In this document: positions 11,051-22,679 of the stretch, piece by piece
Numbering within the stretch: the first letter of the stretch is position 1
Layout of the letters: every line of letters starts with the position of its first letter
Assembly: GCA_022749755.1 (NCBI GenBank)
Contig: CM040449.1
Location: forward strand, 1,426,001 to 1,490,000
Direction of reading: 5' to 3'
Origin: Azadirachta indica
Taxonomy: Eukaryota > Streptophyta > Magnoliopsida > Sapindales > Meliaceae
Length of the DNA: 64,000 nucleotides
Made by a program: the position numbers and the translations under genes
The notes under the pieces: model-generated
Seen by the model: the letters and a program-made list of their open reading frames with translations, nothing else
Told to the model about the DNA's origin: nothing
The model's database searches: none

Positions 11051-13692
11051 GTGGCCAGCCGCTGCGAGCGGCGCGGCTCCTGCAACCGTTCAGCAGGCTC
11101 GAGCTAAACCGACTCTTTTCATCACATCCTCATCTTCCCAACGTTTCGTGCAAAAGATAGCTGATCGATTCGGAAAATCAGGTCCCTCTTTTGCCGGCGC
11201 AGTCGCGGGATTCCATGCGGCAGCCACGTCTCTAGCTCAAGACGCTCACCCCAAGGAGCGGTCTCGGTCGCTGAAGTTCCTTCAGAAAGAAGAGGACGTG
11301 GTTCTCTATCACTGCGAATTTGCCCCTATCACCAACATAGTTAAAGGTTCTCAATCATTCCATTTCTCGTTCAAATGTGTATTTTATTTCTACGTTTAGT
11401 TGGTTTGTTTTTCTTTTTTTTTTTTCAAGAAAATTTATTATTTATTTCAATTGTTGAGCAAATGACGTCTTGCAGTTTATTTCTTAGTAAAATAAGCTAA
11501 TTTTACATTAGTATACTTAGTGAACACGATATGACCAGTTTGATTAACTTTAGAAATCTCATTCTTGTTATTGGAAGCTACCTGTAATTTAATTGAACCA
11601 GAAAATCATTAGAAGAACTTTTGCATTGGTTAGTGTGCATGTATTTTATGAAATCTCCGTAAAACATTAAATAAAATATGTTATTTCTTTTGATTCTGAT
11701 CTATAAGTTGAAGGATCTTGTTTGATTTTAGCTTTCTTTTTTCCTAATCTGTTTTGTTGAACACAATGTTCCTTTTCTGTCAGCGTTCTTGGATTATAAC
11801 AAAATTCCTTACAAACTTGTTGATCTCTGCGACCCCAACAAAGGAGAGTTTAAGTGGTCTGATAAGGGGAAGTTGCTCATACTGAAAGTTGATGGTGAAC
11901 TGGTGTATTCTTCAGGTTTGTATTAGATTCCAATACAGTATTCTTTGGAGTTTCGGTTTTTTTCTTTTTTCTTTGCTTTTAATGAACATTAAAGTTAATT
12001 GCTTACAAACTTAGATGTGATTATATATGCCAAATATTTGTATTCTACATTTGCAGATATAATTGATAAGCTGTTCCAAAGGATTCATCCTGACAACTCT
12101 GCATCTAAACTTGATGAAGAGATGATGTGGCTTTCGTAAGATTTATGTTCTTCGTTGTTCAACTTTAAAGCATGCCAAATTTTTTTGGATTCTTCTCTGA
12201 CTTGCTGTATTCTTTCCAAATGTTTCTGTGCAACTGTTGTTCATTGATGTGGCAGTGCAAACTTAGTCTAACGTTCCAGTATCAGCCCTCTTTTGCCTGC
12301 ACTCAGAATATTCAAGAATAGTGGTTAAAACTAATCCATATCACGTCTTATTTTTGCTGTAATGTTGCGTTTGACACAATATATGGACTGATAGAAGTTC
12401 ATTCTACATCTTACAAAAAAATAAAAACCCAATGATATTGTATCCTCTCATGATGTAGGTGGGTGGATAATTACTTGGCTTATCTCTTAATTCCAAACAT
12501 GGGCCGAAGTATTTCTGATGCACTTGAGGCATTTGACTATATCACCACTCTAGGTAATGCAGCAAACGAGTTACAGTATCCTTTAATTGAATTTATGAAT
12601 TTTTTAATAGAAACTGAAGTTATGATATACATTTTTCAATAATTCTTATTTTGTTTGTTTATCTCTTTGAATTGCGTTTGTTCCTTCTTTTAGTGTTCAA
12701 GAAACTCTTTTTGTCTTGTATAACTGATTTGATGAAAACCAGTATGATACTCTAATAATATGTTCATGCAGCTCAGTTTAGGATTGAAGTGTTATTTGCA
12801 ATTTATTTTTTTGTTGCATTCAACAACATAATGATCTTCAAAGTTGTTATTGATATTCCCTGCTTTTTAAGTATGGAACAAATATTTGTTCAGCAAATTT
12901 AGCCAGAAATCATATACAGCCATTTGATTAGCTGACATTGTGTATCTTTTGTGGTATCATTCCTTTGTGATTTGGTCTAACAACTTCTTTATACATTTAT
13001 TGCTCTTGAATTATGTTCACTTAGCATTCCTTCAAACAGTTCTTGCTCCAGAACTTAAAGGGCTTCTGTTTGGATTATTTTGCATCAGTGAAACCACACG
13101 AGATTTTCGTTTGCCATTGAAATTTTTGTGTGAATTTCATTTCCTAATGGTTGACATGGCTGGCAGTTTTTTACCAAATGTGAAAGAAAATCCCCTAATT
13201 CTTTTTGTGTAGACAAAATTTTGATTGTCAGTGATTGCTTGTTTGCTTATTATAGACAGAAATTCCTTTGGTTTCTTCCCTTTCAATCTTATTCGGAGGT
13301 TAGCAACAAAGCATGCTGGAGCAGCTGCCCTGTATTCTGGGTCAAAGATACTGAAGAAGAAACACAATATCGCTGAAGAACGAGCCTCATTGTATGAAGC
13401 TGCAGAAACATGGGTGGATGCTTTAAATGGCCGCGAATATCTTGGTTTGTTCAACTGTAAATTGCGTGTTTTAAAATTGGCAGATATGAGCAATGATCAC
13501 GACTGTTAACAGCTGCGTGTATCTCCTCTAACAGGTGGCTCAAAACCAAATTTAGCCGATCTTGCTGCATTTGGTGTTCTGAGGCCAATGCGACGCCTTA
13601 AGGCAGGTAAAGATATGATGGAGCATACTCGCATTGGGGAATGGTATACCCGAATGGAGAGCACAGTGGGTGAATCCTCTAGGATTAATTGA
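11022..13692 (+). CDS. mPGES-2-like GST/thioredoxin-fold protein with lost active-site motif
   Basis: Six exons with consistent phases: 11022-11346, 11784-11915, 12057-12135, 12459-12553, 13256-13444, 13535-13692, giving 325 residues. The ATG at 11022 gives the family start MRRFN; an upstream in-frame TTG is not used. Residues 1-45 resemble a mitochondrial presequence, and a hydrophobic stretch follows (about 54-70). A thioredoxin/GST N-domain begins at VVLYH (93) and a GST C-domain runs from about 160, with KHAGAAALY, LYEAAETWVDALNGR and GGSKPNLADLAAFGVLRP. The family is membrane-associated prostaglandin E synthase 2 (plant At5g42150-like). Plant members normally have a CPFC redox motif and a cis-Pro in VPIL; here they read APIT (101-104) and LLIL (139-142). 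The frame is otherwise intact, so this is a probable non-redox paralogue or an early pseudogene. Its substrate in plants is unknown. Confidence 0.9.
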
Positions 13693-14239
13693 GTAGGATC
13701 AATAATTTTCTTCGTTGACATCTACTTTGAGTTTTCAACTTCTTGTCCGTAAGTAGTACAATTGATGGTTTTAACTCGGCTCATATCTTTCAATATTGAA
13801 ACCGTAAAACAGGGAGGCTCCCTACGCTTCAAAATCAGCAGAGCAAATTTGTCGTGTAGTTTTCAGTTTATTTTCCTAAGACAAAATGACGACTTACATG
13901 TAATTGTGATGGTCTTTATAGAGGCTGTGTGGTCGAGAGTGACTCGGGGAATCAGATATTTGAAATCATTAGAAATGACCAATTTTAAGAAAACAATTTG
14001 GATGAAAAGACAGTCATATAGGAAGTTTGGTAGTAGATTTCGGAGGTTAATTTTATGCATATGCTTTTTCCTCGCTGATTTCATCTGTAAGTTGAAACGT
14101 AATTTCGTTGAAAACTTGTTCAATTTTCCATAGACCCGACTTGGATTCCAGTCTAAAATCATGCAATATGTTTTTGGGTTTTATCCCTACTCTCAGATCC
14201 TCACAAATCAGGCCTACTGCTACGTCCAACTCGGGCTAC
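13693..14239. other. 3' flank of mPGES-2-like gene
   Basis: Likely 3' UTR and trailing sequence. Overlapping open frames on both strands (13762-14133 plus, 13863-14162 minus) have no recognisable content and are best read as chance. Confidence 0.4.
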
Positions 14240-14525
14240 ATTTCAATCTGTTGAGTTCTTGATGTTCTAAGCTAATCAGCTAGCTGTTGTTGATTAGTGG
14301 TAATAGCACTGTTGTTGTTCAAAATCAAATTCAATCTAAATTGACGAATATAGGAACCGGAAGGGTTTAATAGAGATTTAACATCATCCATTTGAATTAA
14401 GTTTTCTGTTTCGTTAGACAGATGGGATTGTTAATATTGACAGATCAGCTAACTTGTTCAATGCCTAGCTCTCATATTATCTTGATTTCTTTTTCATTAA
14501 TTAGACAAATTAATTTAAAGCCTAC
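14240..14525 (+). other. Relic resembling the TCP gene's 3' flank
   Basis: Aligns in the same orientation with 32187-32420, the sequence just after the TCP stop codon. Shared blocks, in order, include GTTCAAAATCAAAT, GGATTTAACAT (relic: AGATTTAACAT), TTGACAGAT, CTTGTTCAAT and TTATCTTGATTTCTTTT, with short gaps between. No TCP domain is found upstream of the relic. It is either the tail of a lost TCP duplicate or a transposed 3' UTR fragment. Confidence 0.65.
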
Positions 14526-16969
14526 AAAACCGCATAGATGTATTTAAAGTAGCTAGGTCTAAAATGCTTCTTGCACTTGCTAGGAACATATTAATAAATA
14601 TTTGTCTTTTTATTTATATTTATTTAATTTTTTGACGTGATTGTTAGACATTTAGAATAGATTTATCTTTAAAGGTGAAAATAGTTTGGGAAAACTATCA
14701 ATTTTCTTATGAATTTTTCAAAATTTTATCTCTTACCTCTCTCTTATTTTAAAACTACATCTTACCCCTACTAATATATCAGTCACTATTATTTTCCACT
14801 TTTAAGGATAATATTATCTTCAAAACATTTTCTATCGTCATCAAAATTGGGATTCAATTTTTTAAAATAATTATTATTTAAAATTTATAATTAAATTAAA
14901 ATAGATTCATAAATTTTTTTTAAAAATGATCAACATTTATTTTTAATAAATATATTTTCGTTTAAAAAAAATTAAATAAATTATTTTTATAATAAATTTA
15001 AAACAGTAAATATTACTGAAAATTCAGTTTAATCTTAGCATTTTGCTTAATTTTCTCGTTACCCCTTTTAGTTCTTCAAATACAGCCCACTACTTCTATT
15101 ATGGGGTCCACATCCTCATTCTTCTTTTCTCTCTCTTTTTTTCTTTACTAAATACAAAAAATTTAAAAATTTAAAGAATGCCGTAGTATAATTTTAAAAG
15201 TTAAATTTAGATAATTATTATTATAATTAACGTATCCTAATTTAAAAAATAATAAAATCTTTTTCCTTTTACTGTTATTTTTTTCTTTCTTTTAAGGAAA
15301 AGGTTATCAAAAATTAAAATCTAAAAAAATAAATTTCAAACCTTTTTCCTTTCTCTCCTATTTTTATAGTAATCAATTTTTTAGAAAAAAATTAAAAAAT
15401 TGAAATAATTTTTCTTCTCTCTTTTTTTTATCATTCATTTTTTTTAATTAAAAAATTTAAATAAAATTTTAAAAAAATAAAAATAAAAATAAAAGGAATA
15501 CTAATTAAAAATTTTTTAAAAAATTGTTGACAGAGATTGTGGGTCCCATTCCTCACAGATACTGCAAGCCAGCAAGGGCTTATCTTGACATTCTTTGTAA
15601 GGTTAACAGAAAAATCTAGTCTGACCCGGCCCTAAATGTAGGGTCAGGTCAACTTGGACTGTGGACGGGTTTTCATTTTTAAAATTCGCTATGGGTCGGG
15701 TTTGAATTCGGGTCAGTTCGACTGAGAAAGTAACTGAACTTTATGAGTTTGTTTGATCTGGATCAGACTGGTTAAGGGCTCAGCCCAAACAACATAAAAT
15801 TCTACCCAACTTTTGAATCTGGATCACACTTTTTTTAAAAAAATAAATAAATAAGTGTTTATTAATATGTTACTGGTAAGTACTTGAAGCATTTTACATC
15901 AACCTACTCTAAGTACATGTATTTGTATGCGTTATTAATTTGTAGGCTTTAATTTAATTTGTCCAATATCAAGAATCAAGATAAGATGAAATCTGAGCAT
16001 TGAAAAAGCTAAATTATCTGTCAATATTAAAAATTCCATCTGTCAACACGTAAAAAAACTGTTTTTTGGGAAAAGTGAACAAAAAATTAATTAATTTAAT
16101 TGGATAATGTTATAATCCCAACTGTACTGAACTGAAAAATCCCAATATTCATTAATTTCTGCATTTGATTTTGAACAACAATAGTATTATTACTGCTAAA
16201 AATCAACAGCTGACTAGCTTCTCTGAAAAATCAAACACAAATTTTCTATAACTTAAAACAAAAGTGCATGGAATTATGAAACAATCAATTGGAAAAAAGC
16301 TTGAGAATATTATTAGTAAGAATCTTCATCTCTGTAAAGTATTGACAACAAAATGATGTTGTTCACAATAAGTATCAGGGTTTTTAACACTACAGTATCA
16401 CAAATTAAAATGATGTCATTTTGCACACATTTTTTTACAACAAAATTACATTGTTTTTACATAAATTATTTTTTTTAATAGAAAAAAAAATGAAATGATG
16501 TTGATCTTTGCTTATCCCAAAAAGAAAAAAACCAAAATTATTTTGTGACCTTTAGACGAAAATTTATCACACTTAACACTAAAAATTTCTCACTTAACTC
16601 TTTCCATACCATAAATTTAGTGTTTATCGTGTTTTTTATGGCAGTTAAATTCTGGTAACTCTGTAACCCTAATAATTATTATGATTTTTTGTTTTATTGT
16701 TTTACTCATGACATTGGTAAGTATAATTTAATTGCTAAATTTAGTGTCTGTCGCGTTGAGAACTATATATTCGAGGAAAGAGTTAGTCTACTTGTTACAG
16801 TTTTGTGGTTTAAACTTTAAAATATAGAGAATTAATGCAATTTGGGAGATGATTATACATATGAGGATAAAGAGCTGAATTTTGAAGATTATTACGATCA
16901 TAAGGATGAAGAGCTCAATGGTCCAATTTATTTTCACGGCTCATCAAGCCTTCGAGTTGTTAACAGTAG
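14526..16969. other. AT-rich intergenic region
   Basis: No gene seen. Near 15600-15790 there is a cluster of GGGTCRGG-type repeats in both orientations, common in plant foldback repeats. GTGGGTCC at 15540-15547 matches a class I TCP site but is not near a gene. Confidence 0.5.
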
Positions 16970-17395
16970 AAGTAGGCAAAAAAACCAAAACCCTAAAAAC
17001 CAGATTTGACTGGATTAAACTGAATTCAACGAGTTTAGTACGATTTTTTAGGTTATTCAGTCCGATTTCAGCTTTCTTTTTTGAAAAACCAAAAATTTCG
17101 ATCAGGTTCCAATTCTAATGCAAATACACAAAATCAGATCCGAATGGTGTTAAATAATAAAACGACATCGTTTTATTAGGTTAAACAATGTCATTTTTAA
17201 GAAAATTAAAGAAAAAGAAAAAAAATCAACAATAATAAAAACCAAACAGTAAAAATCAAATCGCATTGACAAATTTTATTTATTAGGTTTAATTTCGATC
17301 TAGTTCAAAAAAATTTAAACCCAAAATTTTTTAGTTCAATATGGTTTTGACGAAACCTAAACCAAATCAGACCATGCCTATCCCTAAGTAACAGC
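16970..17395. repeat. Foldback (inverted-repeat) element A
   Basis: Begins with AGGCAAAAAAACCAAAACC and ends with AACCAAATCAGACCATGCCTA, so the ends are imperfect inverted repeats. The interior is rich in AAACC and GGTTT words. Non-coding, MITE-like. Confidence 0.45.
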
Positions 17396-17397
17396 AG

Positions 17398-17955
17398 GTG
17401 AAATTAGGCCTGAGCAAAAAGGCTAAATTGAACCAAACTAAACAAAACTAAACCAAACAGAACAACTCGGTCCAGTTCGATTTGATTATAATATCAATTT
17501 GGTTTCATTTAGTTTTGAAATCAATTTGTTTAATTTGGGTTTCATTTTGGTTTGAAAATCAATTCAGATAAAATATAAAATTTTATACCAGTTTCCAAAT
17601 TTTATAAAAATCATAAATAAATAAATATTTTATAAAAAATTACATAAATACACAACAAATTAGGAGATATTATTATAAATTATATAAAATTTTTCTTTTT
17701 TTATGATTTTTAAAAGGTTTAGGAACTTATATAAAAATATTTCTAAAATTAAAAACCAAAGATTTGAAGTTAGAATTGAAGTTGAAACCAAACTATGGAA
17801 CAACCAAACTAGTTAGATTCAATTTGATTTTGTTGTTTGGTTCAATTCGGTTTGATTTTTAGACCCGAACTTTATTTCAGTTCAATTTCATTTTTTGAAA
17901 AATCAAACCGAATTGAAATTCGCCCAACCGTAGGTGGACTAGCAATTCGTATGTG
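17398..17955. repeat. Foldback (inverted-repeat) element B
   Basis: The left part contains repeated AACCAAAC words; the right part contains their complement (GTTTGGTTCAATTCGGTTTG). The ends TAGGCCTGAGC and CGCCCAACCGTA are imperfectly complementary. Likely a non-autonomous foldback transposon of the same kind as the preceding element. Confidence 0.5.
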
Positions 17956-18011
17956 TAGGAAGATCACCTAGGAACACAGCCTATTTGCTACCTAAATTCC
18001 TGAATGCCATT

Positions 18012-18585
18012 TCCTCTTATACAATAGGGAGATAGACAAAGAAGACATTGAAATGTTAAGCTGCTCAAATTAAGAAGAACGCCAATCGACATATTTTAAG
18101 GGTAATAGATGATAATTGTATACACTATAAAACTAATAACTAGCTAGTTTTGTTTGATAATGTGTTGGCTACAATTTTAATAAAAAGGTGGCACAAGAAA
18201 GAAAAGGAAATATAAATGCAAAATAGGAAAGTACGAAAATGCAAAGTTTGGAGTGCTTTCATAACATGTCGACTGCAATTTCTTTTTAGTTGACAAGTCT
18301 ATTTAAAGGGATTATTGATATGATCAATTTAGAATAATTCAATAAGGTATTATGAATTAAAAATGTTTGTGGAATAAATTACTAAAAATTATATATAAAT
18401 ATGTAATCCGTGAAAAATTTAAATTATTAAATAAAAATAGATTTTAAAATTTAAGAAGTACATTAGGGATTTGATTATTTCGTGAGTTTTTGTTGATTCA
18501 ATTTCTTTATTTTTTGGGTTAATTACGGATATTTTTTGTGTAAGTGATGGATTTAAAAAACAAAAAGAAATTCTTCAAATTTCTT
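18012..18585 (+). repeat. Dispersed direct repeat R, copy 1
   Basis: Matches 20441-21006 over its whole length in the same orientation, offset about 2.43 kb, with roughly nine in ten bases identical. Shared landmarks are ACTAGCTAGTTTTGTTT, GCAATTTCTTTTTAGTTGAC and AAGTACATTAGGGATT. It contains no ORF of note. Its right edge abuts a truncated Copia fragment. Confidence 0.9.
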
Positions 18586-19125
18586 TTTGGTTAAGAAACT
18601 TCTTAGCAAATCTTCTCATTAGTGATCATCTTTCTGTGTCAATCTCAATATATTGTAATTGTCAAGCTGTTATAGCTAGAGCTAAGAGTAAGATATACAA
18701 TGGAAAAAGTGTACACATACGTATGAGACATAATGTTATTAAGTACTGTTGGAATATGATATTGTAAGTCTACATTTTGTGGGATCAGAGTTGAATTTGG
18801 TTGATCCTCTAACTAAACCACTAAATACAAGGTTAGTGGAATGAATGTTGAGGAGATAGGACTTCTGCTTACAACACAAGGTGAAAGTGATAGGAACCCA
18901 TATATGTGATTAGGAGATCCTATGAAGTAAGTTCACAGGAGTAATGAAAAGTCATTTCTTGTCTTAAGTTACTGGTAAATGAGTCCTACTTATGGCTAGA
19001 TATTAAATACCACAATGATAAAAAGATGAGTTTTTAAACTCTTAATAAACCCTATAGCCCAAAAATTGTATAATGGCATGTTTAGACTGTACGACATGCT
19101 TGATGGAGGATTTTCAACAGTGAGT
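18586..19125 (+). mobile_element. Truncated Ty1/Copia 3' fragment (RNase H end and downstream)
   Basis: Aligns with 25320-25840 of the larger Copia element, from GGYTAAGAAACTTCTTA through GTCAATCTCAATAYATTGTAATTGTC and TTGAATTTGGYTGATCC to GGACATGCTTGATG-type sequence. It encodes remnants of the RNase H C-terminus with stops. Its left junction with repeat R is abrupt; LTRs are absent. Confidence 0.85.
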
Positions 19126-20440
19126 GTAATATAATATCAAGTTAAAAATCTCGATTTTAATATTTATATGAATAACGCAAAATACATTAATTCCATTATT
19201 TTAAAAAGAAAAAAAAATCAATTTCCATAAATTTTGTATTCGCGTATTTTATAGGTATTATTTCGAAGGACCATCACCCCAAAAACTAGCCATACATACT
19301 TTAGAGACATTATTTTTAGGGATTATCATTTCATAAAAAATGACCTTTAGGAGTATTATTCTCAGGGACCATCGTCCCAATAAAAATGGCCTTTAGGGGC
19401 ATTCTTCTCAGGAATCATTGCTCAAAAACATTGATGCCTCATCACAACAACAAATATGTCCATTATATTTTTATTAATCAAATTATTTCATAATATTTTC
19501 ATACAAATTATACATTTATAAAAGCACAACATGTGTTAATATATTTTTTTCACTATATTTGTAAATATAGCATTTATATGAAAATTACTATTTAAATTCG
19601 ATTAAAAAAATAATTAATTGGATCAACACGTGATAATTTAGAAATTTCATATACATTTATCAAAACATTAACTGTAATAAAATGCTTTACTTTTCAGTTT
19701 TAAAACCAAAATTCATTAAATGCATATAAATACCAACCTAACAAACATGTTACAATTCTATTGCTCTGTTGACTTCCCTATCTTTTTCGAATCACCTCCT
19801 AATATCAATTTAATAATAATAATAAATAATAATAAAATAATAATAAATAATGTTTCAAACTTCATTATCTAAAAATATATATATAGGCATTTAAACATAT
19901 ATCTATACACTAATAGCTGAAATTTCTACAACGAAATTATGTAAATAATTTACCAAACTTAAAATCCAAAATTAATCATTAAAAATTAGTCATTAACCGA
20001 ACCTCTCCTTCCTTTTTTCTCCTTTCTTCACTCTCGGTTTTTCTAATTTGCTCCTAAATAATTAATTGCAAAGATGCAACGACAATATATATGTACATGC
20101 ACCACTTTAAGTAAAGAAAACCAAGGCCATATGTTTGCTTATTAATAATCTACAAATCACTTACTTTCACTTTATAATATAATTTATTTTATTTTATTTT
20201 ATTATTTTTTTTACCGACTTTAAGGGAAACCATTTTAGATTTTAAACTTCACTCAGACCTTTCAATTTTGTCTTTTTTTTACTTTTTACCTATAATAAAT
20301 TCTTATTACCCAAAAATCCTTCTCTTGTAAACATTTAAACATATTAATCCATAGTCAAATAATCTATTTCCGATAAGTATACTTATTTTCTAATCCCTAT
20401 CTTTATGCGTTAGTCAAAAACCCAGATATTACACCCTTTC
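19126..20440. other. AT-rich intergenic region with minisatellite
   Basis: No gene. 19250-19430 holds about four degenerate ~46-54 bp tandem units containing AGGGACCATCRYCCC and TGACCTTTAGGRG words. The rest is AT-rich, with an AATAAT-type run near 19805-19855. Confidence 0.55.
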
Positions 20441-21006
20441 TCTTGTACAATAAGGAAATGGGCAAAGAAGTCACTGAAACGCCAAGCTGCTCAAGTTAAG
20501 AAGAACACCAACGAGCATATTTTAAGGTTGATAGATGATAATTGTAAACACTATAAAACCAATAACTAGCTAGTTTTGTTTCATAATAAGTTGGCTACAA
20601 TTTTGATAAAAAGGTGGCATAAGAAAGGAAAGGAAATATAAAAGCAAGACAGGAAAGTATGAAAAAGCAGAGTGTGGAATGCTTTCATAATATGTTGGCT
20701 GCAATTTCTTTTTAGTTGACAATTCTATTTAAAGGGATTATTAATATGATCAGTTTAGAATAATTCAATAAGGTATTATGAATTAAAAATGTTTGTGAAA
20801 TAAATTACTAAAAATTATATATAAATATGCAATCCATGAAAAATTTAAATTATTAAATAAAAAAAGGTTTTAAAATTTAAGAAGTACATTAGGGATTCAA
20901 TTATTTCATGAGTTTTTGTTGATTCAATTTCTTTATTTTTTGGGTTAATTGTGGATGTTTTTTGTGTAAGTGATGGATTTAAAAAACAAAAAGGAATTCT
21001 TCAAAT
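20441..21006 (+). repeat. Dispersed direct repeat R, copy 2
   Basis: Second copy of the 18012-18585 repeat. Similarity stops at CTTCAAATT, after which ordinary unique sequence runs 256 bp to the left LTR of the Copia element. Confidence 0.9.
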
Positions 21007-21262
21007 TGTGAATAGGAAGAATACGTGTATTAGAGATTAGAAAACTTTGTTGTATTGACACTTGAAGTTTAGGAGATGTGGAGTGTGAAGAGGATGAAGC
21101 GATACTCTTGGTCTTAATTAGTTTACAAGAGGTGAAACATTGTTAGTAGGAAAGAAATAATTTGGTTTGACTAATAAAATTTTTTAAAAAAGTTAAAGAG
21201 ATTAAGATTTAAAATCGTGTTCAAACTATGTAAGGAAAAGATTTAGGTTATCTTTTTGTGAT

Positions 21263-21791
21263 TGTTTTTTATGTATGGTGTTGCAAAATACTAAAATATC
21301 CAACATTGGACTTTTAATTTTAGGCTTTGCTTATTTAACTTTTTATTTAATTTATAATTTAAAATTAAATAAGATGTAAACAGTTGAGTCGTCTTTTGAA
21401 AATTGAATAGCATAATCATCTTAACTGCCCATGTTAAGAGTTATTAAGATAGTTGAGGTGGCTGTTTGAATGGATAATTGTTGCCTATAAATACGTACTA
21501 TAGGCAGAGTTTTAATTCATTCATTATTCACTCTTTTCTCTTTGTCTCTCAAAAGTTCTTGCCTAACAAAATCACCAAAACGCTTGTCTTGTTCCTTTCA
21601 TTTGGTTGTTCTACTCTTGTTGTATTTGGAGTGTAATCTTAGAAGAGGATTGTCATTGTATCTTGGGGTTATACTGCCATATCACATTTCTGCAATTGGA
21701 TACTATCCCAAAAGAGTAGAAATAACTTTTAGGATAGTGCATAGCACACCTTGACACTAAAATACAACAAAAAGAATTTATGAAGTTTCAA
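21263..21791 (+). repeat. Copia 5' LTR
   Basis: Shares with the 3' LTR the blocks AATATCCAAC, TGTTGCCTATAAATAC (TATA box), TTCATTCATTATTCACTC, GCTTGTCTTGTTCCTTTCAT and CATTGTATCTTGGGG. It begins TGTT. The right end is set where similarity to the other LTR ends, just before the gag start. Confidence 0.8.
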
Positions 21792-21810
21792 ACAATTCGA
21801 AAGCTATTAT

Positions 21811-22629
21811 GTCTGCATCAATAGCTCCTATGATCTTTACCACAGATGGTGCATTGCCTACTATTGTCGAATCCATTCCTAACGTCTCTAAGATTGAGAC
21901 ATTTGGAGCAAGTAATTTCAAGTGATAGAGACATCAAATATATGATACTCTAAATGTTCTCAGCCTTGCTAAATATCTAACATAACCACCATTAGACATT
22001 GCTTCAGAAAATTATCAAGCATGGGTTAGGGGTAATAAGTATGTCGCAATGCAATTTTGAATATAATTTCTAGTGAATTGTCTGATGCATATTTACTCTA
22101 TGACAAAGCATAAGAAATTTGGGCATCATTGGAGAATAAATATATCATTGAAGATGCAGATGCCCAAAAGTATGTCATTGCCAATTTCTTGGATTACATG
22201 ATTGTAGAAGACAAGTTAGTCACCACTCAAATTCATGATGACCATTTGTTGATCAATGATTTGAAGAATGAGCAAATTACTTGTATGGAATCATTCATTG
22301 CTGGATGCTTGATTGAAAAATTGCTTGATTCTTTGAAAGATTATAAGAAGAGTAACAAACACAAAAAGAAGCAAATGACATTGAAGAATGTAATATACAC
22401 ATTCAAATTAAAGAGAAGAATAGGCTGAGGGAGCAACAAGATAAAGCTAGGAAATTAGTTCCAAGGCTAATATTGTCTAAGATGTTCCACCTCTTCCCAA
22501 GAAGCGAAAGGTGAATTATAAAAAATCCATGAACAACAAGAAACTAACATTCAAGAAGAAAGGAAACTGCTTTATGTGTAGCAAGCATGGACATTTTGCT
22601 GTTGAATGTAGGTTCATAAAGGGTGATTA
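21811..22629 (+). pseudogene. Copia gag (broken)
   Basis: Starts ATG TCT GCA and reads a Copia gag with KIETFGASNFK, QAWVR-like and ENKYIIEDADAQKYV stretches. It ends in the zinc knuckle CFMCSKHGHFAVEC (CX2CX4HX4C) at about 22570-22611. In-frame stops, including one right after FGASNFK, and frameshifts break it. Gag would form the virus-like particle of the element. Confidence 0.85.
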
Positions 22630-22679
22630 AAAAATCTTCTAAGGCCTATGTGGTCGATAAAGAGGATGTGATCATTGTT

